This document shows positions 22,081 through 29,988 of a stretch of 64,000 nt of DNA, piece after piece. Under the pieces are notes generated by a model, which saw only the letters and a program-made list of their open reading frames with translations, was not told the origin of the DNA and made no database searches. The position numbers were made by a program, and so were the translations under genes. Source of the DNA: Stappia albiluteola (GTDB taxonomy: Bacteria; Pseudomonadota; Alphaproteobacteria; Rhizobiales; Stappiaceae); assembly GCF_014050225.1 (NCBI RefSeq), contig NZ_JACFXV010000034.1, positions 62,001-126,000 of the forward strand, written 5' to 3'. Within the stretch, counting starts at the first letter, position 1; each line of letters opens with the position of its first letter.

Positions 22081-23289
22081 TCACGCGGCGAGGCGTTGCC
22101 CGTCCTCCCCGAGCGCCTGACGCAGGTCGGCAAGGATGTCGTCTAGCGTCTCCAGGCCGACGGACAGGCGGATCAGCCCGTCCGAAATGCCGTGCTCATG
22201 CCGTTCCTCGGCGGTGTAGGTGGAATGTGTCATGCTCGCGGGATGCTGGATCAGCGTTTCGGCATCGCCGAGGCTGACCGCGCGGCGGATCAGCTTCAGC
22301 CGGTTGAGAAACGCCATGCCGGCCGCGTAGCCGCCCTTCAGCTCGAAGGCGATCATGCCGCCGAAGCCCGGCATCTGGCGCGTCGCCAGCTCATGTTGGG
22401 AGAAGCTTTCCAGCCCCGGATAGTAGACTTTGGCAATGGCCGGGTTTTCCTCCAGCGCGCGGGCGACGGCGTTGGCGGAGGCGCAATGGCGCTCCATGCG
22501 CAGTTCCAGCGTCTTCAGCCCGCGCATGATGAGATGGGCGGTCAGCGGCGAAAGCACAGCACCGGTCATGTCCTTCAGGCCGAAGAGGCGGACGTTGCGC
22601 ATGTCTTCCGCATTGCCCACCGCGATGCCGGCGATCAGGTCGCCGTGGCCGCCGAGATATTTCGTCGCCGAGTGAACGACGACATCGGCGCCGAGTTCGA
22701 TCGGTCGGGTGATGACGGGCGTGGCATAGGTGTTGTCGACAACGACCCTTGCCCCGTGCCGACGGGCGATCCGGCTCACCGCGGCGATGTCGACAAGGCG
22801 CATGTTCGGATTGGCCGGCGTCTCGAAATAGACGACGCGGGTGCGCCCGGAAATCGCGGCCTCCAGGTTCTGCGGGTCGCTCATGTCGACATGGGTGATC
22901 GTGATGCCGAAGCGGGTCAGGCCGTGGCGCATGAAGGCGAAGGTGCAGCCGTAGAGCGTCTTGTCGACGATCACCTCGTCGCCCGGCGAAAGGAAAGTCC
23001 ACAGCACTGCCGTGATCGCGCCCATGCCGGACGCGGTCGCAACACCGGCTTCGGCGCCTTCCAGCATCGCGACGCGTTGCTCCAGCAGATCGACCGTCGG
23101 ATTGGAAATGCGGGAATAGACATGGCCCGGCCGCTCGCCGGCGAAGATCTCGCCGCCCATCTCCGTCGTCTCGAATGCGAAGGTCGAGGTCATGTGCACC
23201 GGCGGTGTCAGTGCGCCCTCATGAGCCATCGGGTCGTAGCCATGGTGGATCGCCGTCGTCGCAAAGCCCTTGAATGTGGTGTCGGCCAT
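22081..23289 (-). CDS. mdeA: L-methionine gamma-lyase
   Basis: This PLP enzyme cleaves methionine to methanethiol, 2-oxobutyrate and ammonia. The ATG at 23289 has AAGGAAG upstream and gives 402 aa, matching the family. The N terminus (FATTAIHHGYDP) and most of the length align by eye with P. putida MGL. PLP lysine K210 lies in HSATKYLGGHGD. Tyr113 and Cys115 in TLYGCTFAF match MGL Tyr114/Cys116; the cysteine is a residue that separates MGL from cystathionine gamma-lyase and synthase. It is divergent from an Lrp-type regulator and followed by mdeB. Cystathionine or homocysteine cleavage is a possible side activity. Confidence 0.92.
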   Translation of the reverse strand: MADTTFKGFATTAIHHGYDPMAHEGALTPPVHMTSTFAFETTEMGGEIFAGERPGHVYSRISNPTVDLLEQRVAMLEGAEAGVATASGMGAITAVLWTFLSPGDEVIVDKTLYGCTFAFMRHGLTRFGITITHVDMSDPQNLEAAISGRTRVVYFETPANPNMRLVDIAAVSRIARRHGARVVVDNTYATPVITRPIELGADVVVHSATKYLGGHGDLIAGIAVGNAEDMRNVRLFGLKDMTGAVLSPLTAHLIMRGLKTLELRMERHCASANAVARALEENPAIAKVYYPGLESFSQHELATRQMPGFGGMIAFELKGGYAAGMAFLNRLKLIRRAVSLGDAETLIQHPASMTHSTYTAEERHEHGISDGLIRLSVGLETLDDILADLRQALGEDGQRLAA

Positions 23290-23414
23290 GATCTGTCTTC
23301 CTTGCTCGCAAAACACTCGCTGACCGAAAGACTAGATGAAAGTGCCTGCGCATTTGTGGCAAAGTCAGGCTCGATCAAGTTTCATATTGGCAGATTCTGC
23401 CAGAAAGGCCGCAA
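23290..23414. promoter_or_regulatory. mdeA/mdeR divergent promoter region with palindromes
   Basis: The 125-nt gap between divergent mdeA and mdeR holds a perfect 15-nt palindrome TGGCAGATTCTGCCA (23389-23403), 11 nt before the mdeR ATG. A shorter dyad TTTGTGGCAAA lies at 23354-23364. Lrp/AsnC regulators often sit divergent to their target and bind such sites, so these are candidate operators. Confidence 0.55.
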
Positions 23415-23867
23415 ATGGATGCGATAGATCGCCGGATCGTCCGCGAGCTTCAGGCAGACGGCAGGCTCACCAACCAGGAACTTTCCGAGCGCGTGCACCT
23501 GTCGCCCTCGCCCTGCCTGCGGCGGGTCAGGAACCTGGAAATGGCCGGGATCATCGAAGGCTATGCGGCGATCGTCGACCAGGAGGCATACGGCCTGCCG
23601 GTGACGGTGTTCCTGCAGGTCCGCCTCGACCGGCATTCGGAGGAAAATGTTCGGCTCTTCGAGGAAGCGATCCGCAAGATCGACGAGATCATGGAATGCT
23701 ACCTGATGGCGGGCGATCGCGACTATCTGCTCAGGGTCGTGGTGGCGAGCCTTGGCGACTACGAGGATTTCATCCGCCGCCGCATCCACAAGATCCCGGG
23801 CATCGCCTCGCTCGATTCAAGCTTTGCCTATGGCATCGTCAAGAAAAGCCAGGTGCTGCCGGGTTGA
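23415..23867 (+). CDS. mdeR: Lrp/AsnC-family transcriptional regulator (MdeR-like)
   Basis: The 150-aa protein has the Lrp/AsnC layout: an N-terminal helix-turn-helix (MDAIDRRIVRELQADGRLTN, then LSPSPCLRRVRNLE, residues 1-50) and a C-terminal RAM ligand-sensing domain containing VTVFLQVRLDRH and YLMAGDRDYLLRVVV. It is divergent from methionine gamma-lyase with a 125-nt shared promoter region, as for P. putida mdeR, an Lrp-type gene reported to control mdeAB. Methionine or a related amino acid is the likely effector, inferred from context. The symbol rests on this synteny, not on sequence identity alone. Confidence 0.85.
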   Translation: MDAIDRRIVRELQADGRLTNQELSERVHLSPSPCLRRVRNLEMAGIIEGYAAIVDQEAYGLPVTVFLQVRLDRHSEENVRLFEEAIRKIDEIMECYLMAGDRDYLLRVVVASLGDYEDFIRRRIHKIPGIASLDSSFAYGIVKKSQVLPG

Positions 23868-24266
23868 GGCATCCGGGAAGCTGAGGCTGAGAGGCAGCAG
23901 CTTCTCTGCCATAGCCTCTCGGTTCATCATTGCCGGGCTTAACCCGGCAATCCATCGGGAGCCCGAGTTCTTGACCGCCGCCCGTTGGATCGCCGGGTCT
24001 GGGCCCGGCGAAGACGAGCGGAGAGGATGTGCGACCCATTTGGCGAGCGAACTTGCTGCAAAGGCTTGCCCCAAGCTCCCGTCACGCTGGCTCCCGTCAC
24101 CCTGGCTCTCGCGATGCGCGTTGCCGCGCACGCGGGCCCGGATGACACAGCGAGGGACAACCTCAGGAGCTGCTTGGTGGACCGGGTGCCGTAGCTCGGG
24201 CTGGCCGGCGCGGAACCACGCTTTATATGCGAGGGGAGCCCAATCGAAGAATAGAGCGGAGACGCC
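23868..24266. repeat. Intergenic mosaic of palindromes and a 15-bp tandem repeat
   Basis: This 399-nt non-coding stretch contains several repeats. GAGAGGC/GCCTCTC form arms at 23889-23895 and 23914-23920. ATTGCCGGG/CCCGGCAAT lie at 23929-23937 and 23943-23951. CGCCGGG/CCCGGCG lie at 23991-23997 and 24004-24010. Two tandem 15-nt units, CTCCCGTCACGCTGG and CTCCCGTCACCCTGG, occupy 24076-24105. The layout resembles the palindromic intergenic mosaic elements scattered in rhizobial genomes. CTTTATATG near 24220 may be a -10 element for the next gene. Confidence 0.6.
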
Positions 24267-24851
24267 ATGCGCACCCCGAGGATCCTCGTTTTTGCCGGCT
24301 CGACCCGCACCGGTTCCTATAACGGTCGGCTTGCCGATCATATGGTGCAGTGCCTGGAAGCGGCCGGAGCGGAGGTAACGCGCATCTCGCTTGCCGACTA
24401 TCCCCTGCCGATCTTCAATGCGGATCTGGAACGCGAGGAAGGTGCGCCGGAAAACTCCGTCCGGCTGAAGGCGCTTTTCCAGCGGCATGACGGAATTTTC
24501 ATAGCAAGCCCCGAATACAACACCTCCATCACGCCGCTGCTGAAGAACACGCTGGACTGGGTGTCGCGCCTTTCCGAAGACGGCGAGCCGCCGTCCGCCG
24601 CCTTCAAGAACCGCGTCTTCGCGGTGGGCGCCGCCTCGCCCGGACAGTTCGGGGGCATGCGCGGGCTGATCGGCCTGCGGACGATCCTTGAGATCGGGGT
24701 CGGCGCCTTTGTGATTCCAGAGATGGTGTCGATCCCGAAGGCGAAGGACGCCTTCGACGAGGACGGCAGGCTGAAGGAAGGACCGCCGACCCGCCATGCC
24801 GACGCCCTGGTGAAAAGGCTGCTTGCCGAAGTGGCGCTGAGGTCTGGATGA
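24267..24851 (+). CDS. NADPH-dependent FMN reductase / flavodoxin-like quinone reductase
   Basis: This 194-aa flavodoxin-fold oxidoreductase belongs to the NADPH-dependent FMN reductase (ChrR/YieF/SsuE-like) family. The FMN phosphate loop is GSTRTGSYNGRLA (residues 11-23) and the second FMN contact is SPEYNTSITPLLKNTLDW (about 81-98). Length matches the family. Such enzymes reduce quinones, FMN, chromate or azo compounds; the physiological substrate cannot be assigned. It lies between the mde module and hslVU with its own upstream gap, so it is probably transcribed alone. Confidence 0.85.
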   Translation: MRTPRILVFAGSTRTGSYNGRLADHMVQCLEAAGAEVTRISLADYPLPIFNADLEREEGAPENSVRLKALFQRHDGIFIASPEYNTSITPLLKNTLDWVSRLSEDGEPPSAAFKNRVFAVGAASPGQFGGMRGLIGLRTILEIGVGAFVIPEMVSIPKAKDAFDEDGRLKEGPPTRHADALVKRLLAEVALRSG

Positions 24852-24941
24852 GGTTGCGGCGGTTGGCATTCTCCATCGTCGGCCTTACATAGGGCGGGCC
24901 CGGTTGCCTTCCTGGACCGGGGCAACGAATGAGAGGCTTTC

Positions 24942-25502
24942 ATGAACCAAAATGGCGAACCGGCCAGCTGGCACGGCACGACCATTCTCACGGTGCGCAA
25001 GGCCGGCCAGGTGGTGATCGCCGGCGACGGCCAGGTGTCGCTCGGCCAGACCGTGATCAAGAATTCCGCCCGCAAGGTCCGTCCGCTTTCCAAGGGCGAC
25101 GTGATCGGCGGTTTCGCCGGCGCCACGGCCGACGCCTTCACGCTGTTCGAGCGGCTGGAAGCCAAGCTCGAGCAGTATCCCGGCCAGTTGATGCGCGCCT
25201 GCGTGGAACTGGCCAAGGACTGGCGCACCGACCGCTATCTGCGCCGGCTGGAAGCGATGATGATCGTCGCCGACAAAACGACCTCGCTGGTGCTGACCGG
25301 CAATGGCGACGTGCTGGAACCGGAAGGCGGCGTGATGGGTATTGGCTCGGGCGGCAATTTCGCGCTCGCCGCGGCGCGCGCGCTTGTCGACACGGATCTC
25401 GATGCGGAAGCCGTCGCCCGCAAGGCGATGGCGATCGCCGCCGATATCTGCGTCTATACCAACAGCAACCTGACGATAGAGCGGCTGGAAAGCGAGCGCT
25501 GA
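24942..25502 (+). CDS. hslV: ATP-dependent protease subunit HslV
   Basis: HslV (ClpQ) is the proteasome-like peptidase that partners with HslU. The 186-aa precursor has a short N-terminal extension and then [21 protein letters not shown]; the threonine at about position 13 or 14 would become the catalytic nucleophile after processing. [16 protein letters not shown] and [15 protein letters not shown] are family hallmarks. The ATG at 24942 follows GAGAGG. hslU starts 47 nt downstream. Being far from the usual argB/hisB context, hslVU here stands alone with the flavin reductase. Confidence 0.96.
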   Translation: MNQNGEPASWHGTTILTVRKAGQVVIAGDGQVSLGQTVIKNSARKVRPLSKGDVIGGFAGATADAFTLFERLEAKLEQYPGQLMRACVELAKDWRTDRYLRRLEAMMIVADKTTSLVLTGNGDVLEPEGGVMGIGSGGNFALAAARALVDTDLDAEAVARKAMAIAADICVYTNSNLTIERLESER

Positions 25503-25549
25503 GGCTCAGGCAGCTTTCCAGGCCAACCCGATCGAGGAATCAATCGTCC

Positions 25550-26854
25550 ATGTCCACGTTTTCCCCCCGCGAGATCGTCTCCGAACTCGACCGCTACATT
25601 ATCGGCCAGAAGGAGGCGAAGCGCGCGGTCGCGATCGCGCTCAGGAACCGCTGGCGCCGCCAGCAGCTGACCGGCGTAATGCGCGAGGAAGTGCTGCCGA
25701 AGAACATCTTGATGATCGGCCCGACCGGTGTCGGCAAGACGGAGATATCCCGCCGTCTCGCCAAGCTGGCCAACGCGCCCTTCGTCAAGGTGGAGGCGAC
25801 GAAGTTCACCGAGGTCGGCTATGTGGGCCGCGACGTGGAGCAGATCATCCGCGACCTGGTGGAAGCCGGCATTTCGCTGGTGCGCACGGAAAAGCGCAAG
25901 GCCGTGGAGGCCAAGGCGCATATCCAGGCCGAGGAGAGGGTGCTCGACGCGCTGGTGGGCAAGAATTCCAGCCCTTCGACCCGCGACGCCTTCCGCAAGA
26001 AGCTGCGTGACGGCGAGCTGGACGACAAGGAAATCGAGATCGAGGTCCGCGCCCAGGCGCAGATGCCGAGCTTCGAGATGCCGGGCATGCCGGGCGCCAG
26101 CGTCGGCGTGATGAACCTGTCGGACCTGCTCGGCAAGGCCCTTGGCGGGCAGACGCGGACCAAGCGCACCACGGTAAAGGACAGCTACGGCCTCTTGATC
26201 ACCGAGGAATCCGACAAGCTTCTCGATGAGGAAAAAGTGGTCGAGGAAGCGATCGCGCTGGTGGAAAATGCCGGCATCGTCTTTCTCGACGAGATCGACA
26301 AGATCTGCGCGCGCGGCGAAAGGGTCGGCGGCGACGTGTCCCGCGAGGGCGTCCAGCGCGACCTGCTGCCGCTGATCGAGGGGACTGTGGTCGCCACCAA
26401 ATACGGGCCTGTGAAGACGGACCACGTGCTCTTCATCGCCTCCGGCGCCTTCCATGTCGCCAAGCCATCGGACCTGCTGCCCGAACTTCAGGGCCGGCTG
26501 CCGATCCGCGTGGAACTGCGGGCGCTGACCAAGGACGATTTCCGCGCCATCCTGACGGAAACGGAAGCGAGCCTCATCAAGCAATATGTTGCCCTGATGC
26601 AGACGGAGGGGGTCGAACTCGCCTTCTCCGACGAGGCGATCGACGAGATCGCGACGATCGCCGTCGACCTCAACGCGACGGTGGAGAATATCGGCGCACG
26701 GCGGTTGCAGACGGTGATGGAGCGGGTGCTGGATGAAGTGTCCTTCACGGCGCCGGACCGCTCCGGCGACAAGGTGACGATCGACGCGTCTTATGTGCGC
26801 GACAACATTGGCGAGCTTGCCAAGAATATCGATCTGTCGCGCTTCATCCTTTGA
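25550..26854 (+). CDS. hslU: ATP-dependent protease ATPase subunit HslU
   Basis: HslU (ClpY) is the AAA+ unfoldase that feeds proteins into HslV. The ATG at 25550 gives 434 aa beginning [20 protein letters not shown], the canonical N terminus; the longer open frame upstream overlaps hslV and is not used. Walker A is GPTGVGKTE (57-65), Walker [11 protein letters not shown], and the C terminus ends IDLSRFIL, the tail that inserts into HslV. The I-domain lies between the Walker motifs. Confidence 0.97.
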   Translation: MSTFSPREIVSELDRYIIGQKEAKRAVAIALRNRWRRQQLTGVMREEVLPKNILMIGPTGVGKTEISRRLAKLANAPFVKVEATKFTEVGYVGRDVEQIIRDLVEAGISLVRTEKRKAVEAKAHIQAEERVLDALVGKNSSPSTRDAFRKKLRDGELDDKEIEIEVRAQAQMPSFEMPGMPGASVGVMNLSDLLGKALGGQTRTKRTTVKDSYGLLITEESDKLLDEEKVVEEAIALVENAGIVFLDEIDKICARGERVGGDVSREGVQRDLLPLIEGTVVATKYGPVKTDHVLFIASGAFHVAKPSDLLPELQGRLPIRVELRALTKDDFRAILTETEASLIKQYVALMQTEGVELAFSDEAIDEIATIAVDLNATVENIGARRLQTVMERVLDEVSFTAPDRSGDKVTIDASYVRDNIGELAKNIDLSRFIL

Positions 26855-26905
26855 CGGACGGGCGAGCCACTTGTCGGCCCGCCCCGGCAATGGCAGCATG
26901 CGGCC

Positions 26906-27400
26906 ATGGTAGCGATCCGAAAGAGTTTCGAGGAAGGCCATCGCCGCAAGTTCATGTGCGTCGTCGACGAGACGCCTGAATGCGATAAGGCGATCCTCTA
27001 TGCCGCAAAGCGCGCGGAGCGAACCGGGGGCGTGGTGACATTGCTCTATGTCATCGCGCCCGGAGACTTCCAGCACTGGCTGGGAGTGGAAGACATCATG
27101 CGCGCCGAAGCGCGCGAGGAAGCCGAGGCCGTGCTGGCAAAGGCTGCCGACCGGGTGCGCGCCGTCGCCCGCATCGAACCCGAATGCGTGATCCGCGAAG
27201 GCAACCGTTCTGACGAGATCGTGGCGCTGATCGAGCAGGACGCCGACATCGCCATCCTGGTGCTGGCCGCCGCGACAGGCTCGGAGGGGCCGGGACCGCT
27301 GGTATCTTCCATAGCTGGGAAAGCGGCGACCACGTTCCCCATTCCGGTGACAATCGTGCCGGGCGACCTGGACGAGGCCTCGATCTTCGCGCTGGCCTGA
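26906..27400 (+). CDS. Universal stress protein (UspA family)
   Basis: The 164-aa protein has the Usp alpha/beta fold pattern: KFMCVVDETPECDKAILYAAKRA at the N terminus (residues 15-37), then a GNRSDEIVALIEQ segment and ADIAILVLAA. The usual ATP-binding G-2x-G-9x-G(S/T) motif is not clean (ATGSEGPGPLVSSIAGKAA), so nucleotide binding is uncertain. It starts 51 nt after hslU and may be co-transcribed. Its role is probably stress-related but undefined. Confidence 0.85.
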   Translation: MVAIRKSFEEGHRRKFMCVVDETPECDKAILYAAKRAERTGGVVTLLYVIAPGDFQHWLGVEDIMRAEAREEAEAVLAKAADRVRAVARIEPECVIREGNRSDEIVALIEQDADIAILVLAAATGSEGPGPLVSSIAGKAATTFPIPVTIVPGDLDEASIFALA

Positions 27401-27490
27401 TTGTCCCGCCGGATTCGGCGAAAATTAGCGCCACTGCGGTGAGGTGACGCCTTGACTGGGCGGAGGCAACGTCTATTTTTGCGATCAAAG

Positions 27491-27507
27491 TCTGGAATTA
27501 TTCTAAG
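27491..27507. promoter_or_regulatory. ICE/Irr-like dyad upstream of nfu
   Basis: TCTGGAATTATTCTAAG is an imperfect dyad with TTCTAAG on the right and TCTGGAA on the left. It resembles the rhizobial iron-control element bound by Irr (roughly TTTAGAA, 3 nt, TTCTAAA, from memory). It lies about 130 nt before the Fe-S scaffold gene. Confidence 0.4.
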
Positions 27508-27638
27508 ATTGCACCTACGCAGCGATACGTATCTGGTGTAGGTTGAAGTTCAGTGGATGAGGGCTCGCGCGACATCGCCGCGGCCCCGTATGCGACAGCA
27601 GGGCGGAGCGGGAAGCTCGCCGAAAGAGGACCTTTTCG

Positions 27639-28193
27639 ATGTTCATTCAGACGGAAGCCACGCCGAACCCGGCGACGCTGAAGTTTCTGCCGGGCCGCAT
27701 CGTGCTGCCCGAAGGTACGCGCGATTTCCGCTCGGCCGCCGATGCCGCGATCTCGCCGTTGGCGGAAAAGCTCTTCTCGGTGCCGGGCGTCGTCGGCATC
27801 TTCTTCGGCCACGACTTTATCACCGTCACCAAGGACGATACCGACTGGCAGCACATGAAGCCGGCGATCCTCGGCGCGATCATGGAGCATTTCATGTCGG
27901 GCGCGCCGGTGTTGCGCACCGAAGGCCAGGCCGAGGCGTCGGAAGAATTCTTCGATGATGGCGACGAGGAAACCGTCGACATGATCAAGGACCTGCTGGA
28001 GACCCGCGTCCGCCCGGCGGTCGCCCAGGATGGCGGCGACATCACGTTCAAGGGCTACAAGGAAGGTATCGTGTATCTTTCGATGCGCGGTGCCTGCGCC
28101 GGCTGCCCGTCGTCGACCGCGACGCTGAAGCACGGCATCCAGAACCTGCTGCGGCATTTCGTGCCGGAAGTGGAGGAAGTGCGCTCGCTCTAG
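27639..28193 (+). CDS. Nfu-type Fe-S cluster scaffold/carrier protein
   Basis: The 184-aa protein has an N-terminal Nfu_N domain (MFIQTEATPNPATLKFLPGR, about residues 1-88) and a C-terminal NifU-like domain. The latter carries the cluster-binding CxxC as Cys153-Ala-Gly-Cys156, with RPAVAQDGGDI just before it. Nfu proteins pass Fe-S clusters to enzymes such as aconitase and lipoate synthase. Domain order matches eukaryotic NFU1 and alphaproteobacterial homologues. The start has GAAAGAGGA upstream. A strong terminator follows, and an iron-control-like dyad precedes it. Confidence 0.92.
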   Translation: MFIQTEATPNPATLKFLPGRIVLPEGTRDFRSAADAAISPLAEKLFSVPGVVGIFFGHDFITVTKDDTDWQHMKPAILGAIMEHFMSGAPVLRTEGQAEASEEFFDDGDEETVDMIKDLLETRVRPAVAQDGGDITFKGYKEGIVYLSMRGACAGCPSSTATLKHGIQNLLRHFVPEVEEVRSL

Positions 28194-28223
28194 GCGCTTC
28201 GGCAAGGTTCCCGAAATCCCGAA

Positions 28224-28254
28224 GGCCCGGCGAGGTGCTCGCCGGGCCATTTTT
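28224..28254 (+). terminator. Intrinsic terminator after nfu
   Basis: A perfect 11-bp stem GGCCCGGCGAG (28224-28234) with CTCGCCGGGCC (28238-28248), a 3-nt loop and a trailing ATTTTTG. It ends the nfu transcript before tsaB. Confidence 0.92.
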
Positions 28255-28308
28255 GCATCACGGTCGGCGGCGCTTTACGAAGCGGGGCGGAAGCTGTTAC
28301 CTCGCAGC

Positions 28309-28986
28309 ATGATTCTGCTTGCGATCGATACCGCGCTTGCCGCCTGTTCCGTTGCCGTGCTCGACACGCGGAACGCAGGCGAGCGGCTTTTTACCGTTTC
28401 CGAGGAGCTTGGCCGCGGTCACGCCGAGCGGTTGATGGACATGGTCGATCAGGTCATGGCCGAGGCCGGTGTCGCCTTTGAGCATCTCACCCGCATTGTC
28501 GTGACGACCGGGCCGGGCAGCTTCACGGGCCTGCGCGTCGGCATATCGGTCGCGCGGGGCCTCGCGCTGGTGCTTGGCATCCCGGTCGTCGGCGTCACGA
28601 CGCTTGAGGCCATTGCCGCCGGCGCCCTGCATCGTGGCGAGGCCGCCATGCTCGACGTCGTTCTCGATGCACGCGGCAACGAGGTCTATCACCAGCGTTT
28701 CGATGGACGCCGCGAGCCGCTCACCGCCCCGGGCGTGACCGATGCGCAACGTCTTGCCGCCAATCTGCCGCCGAACGCCTGCCTTGCAGGCTCCGGCGCA
28801 AGGAAAGTGGCCGCTCTCGCTGGCCTTGGCGGGGATTGCATAGTAACGGAAGCTGCATGGCCGGCGATTGGGGACGTGGCCAGGCTTGGGCATGCCGCCG
28901 AGGCGGACGGCAAAATGCCCGTGCCGCTCTATTTGCGTCCGCCCGACGCCAGACCGCAGGTCAGCGACGAACGGTTGCGGGTATGA
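28309..28986 (+). CDS. tsaB: tRNA t6A37 biosynthesis protein TsaB
   Basis: TsaB (YeaZ) partners with TsaD and TsaE to transfer threonylcarbamoyl to A37 of ANN-decoding tRNAs. The 225-aa protein starts ILLAIDTALAACSVAV, an ASKHA-type N-terminal strand, and has the conserved VTTGPGSFTGLRVGISVARGLA split into GPGSFTGLR (about residues 68-76) and its helix. Its stop overlaps the start of rimI (ATGA), so the two are translationally coupled, the usual tsaB-rimI pairing. Confidence 0.94.
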   Translation: MILLAIDTALAACSVAVLDTRNAGERLFTVSEELGRGHAERLMDMVDQVMAEAGVAFEHLTRIVVTTGPGSFTGLRVGISVARGLALVLGIPVVGVTTLEAIAAGALHRGEAAMLDVVLDARGNEVYHQRFDGRREPLTAPGVTDAQRLAANLPPNACLAGSGARKVAALAGLGGDCIVTEAAWPAIGDVARLGHAAEADGKMPVPLYLRPPDARPQVSDERLRV

Positions 28987-29471
28987 GCTTCTGGTGGTTC
29001 TGGGCACCTCCCCCGGTGGTGGAGGAAGCGGAGGCGGGCGATCTCGATCGCCTGGCGGAGATTCACGCAAAGTCCTTCAATCAAACCTGGGACGCGGAGG
29101 AACTCGCCGCCCTGCGCAGCCAGCCGGGCGTCACCATCCTGCTTGCCCGCCGCTCCAGTCCGTCCGCCAGCCGCAGGCCGCTCGGCTTCGTCATCGTGCG
29201 AAAAGCCGCGGACGAGGCCGAGGTCCTGACGATTGCCGTCGATCCGCGCCATCGCGGGCGCGGCATTGCCCGCCAGCTCATGGGCGCGGCGATGTCCAGG
29301 CTCTACGCCGAGCGGGTGAAGAGCCTGTTTCTGGAGGTCGACGCTGGCAACGAGGCGGCCCTTTTGCTGTATCGGGGCCTTGGCATGCGCCAGGTCGGCG
29401 AGCGCCGCGCCTATTATTCGGGCGGCAAGGGCGACGGCAGCGCGCTTGTCATGCGCGTCGATCTGGCTTAA
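28983..29471 (+). CDS. rimI: Ribosomal protein S18-alanine N-acetyltransferase RimI
   Basis: A GNAT-family acetyltransferase of 162 aa. The acetyl-CoA loop is RGRGIARQLM (about residues 91-100), and the C-terminal NEAALLLYRGLGMRQVGERRAYY is typical of RimI. The ATG at 28983 overlaps the tsaB stop; the frame is open further upstream only inside tsaB. It is followed by the mur/fur gene after 75 nt. The target is presumed to be the S18 N terminus by family and context. Confidence 0.92.
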   Translation: MSFWWFWAPPPVVEEAEAGDLDRLAEIHAKSFNQTWDAEELAALRSQPGVTILLARRSSPSASRRPLGFVIVRKAADEAEVLTIAVDPRHRGRGIARQLMGAAMSRLYAERVKSLFLEVDAGNEAALLLYRGLGMRQVGERRAYYSGGKGDGSALVMRVDLA

Positions 29472-29546
29472 TCGCTTGGCTTGCAGGAGGTGCGCCCGGG
29501 GCGCAGACTTTCCCTTGGCAAATCGCACAGGCGATCTGGAGTTGAC

Positions 29547-29984
29547 GTGACGACCTCTGAAAATCAGGTATCGCTGGAAGAGCTGTGCGTGACCAAGGGT
29601 ATGCGCATGACGGACCAGCGCCGCGTGATCGCACGCGTCATCGAAACGTCGACCGACCATCCCGACGTGGAAGAGCTCTATCGCCGGGCGGTGGCGGAGG
29701 ATCCGCGCATTTCGATTTCCACGGTCTATCGCACGGTGAAGCTATTCGAGGACGCAGGTATCATCGCAAGGCTCGATTTCCGCGACGGCCGCGCCCGCTA
29801 CGAGACCGTTCCCGACGAGCATCACGATCACCTGATCGACCTGAAGTCCGGCAAGGTGATCGAATTCCGCAACGAGGAGATCGAGGCGCTGCAGGAGACG
29901 ATCGCCCGCAAGCTCGGCTACAGGCTCGTCGATCACCGGCTGGAACTTTACGGCGTGCCGCTGAAGCCGGGCGAAACGGAGTAG
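29547..29984 (+). CDS. fur: Fur-family metalloregulator (Mur/Fur)
   Basis: The 145-aa protein has a winged-helix N-terminal domain (MRMTDQRRVIARVIE, then STVYRTVKLFEDAGII) and a C-terminal metal/dimer domain with DEHHDHLIDL. In rhizobia the Fur homologue at this locus acts mainly as the manganese regulator Mur, repressing sit genes; that function is knowledge of the family, not visible here. The start taken is GTG at 29547 with GGAG 5 nt upstream, giving VTTSENQVSLEEL; a later ATG at residue 19 (CVTKGMRMT) would be too short. olsA follows 4 nt later. Confidence 0.9.
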   Translation: MTTSENQVSLEELCVTKGMRMTDQRRVIARVIETSTDHPDVEELYRRAVAEDPRISISTVYRTVKLFEDAGIIARLDFRDGRARYETVPDEHHDHLIDLKSGKVIEFRNEEIEALQETIARKLGYRLVDHRLELYGVPLKPGETE

Positions 29985-29988
29985 GGCC

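Noticed and set aside
24852-24941. RpoH promoter for hslVU
   Set aside because: CCTTACATAG resembles a -10 but the -35 would be GTTG rather than CTTG; insufficient match.
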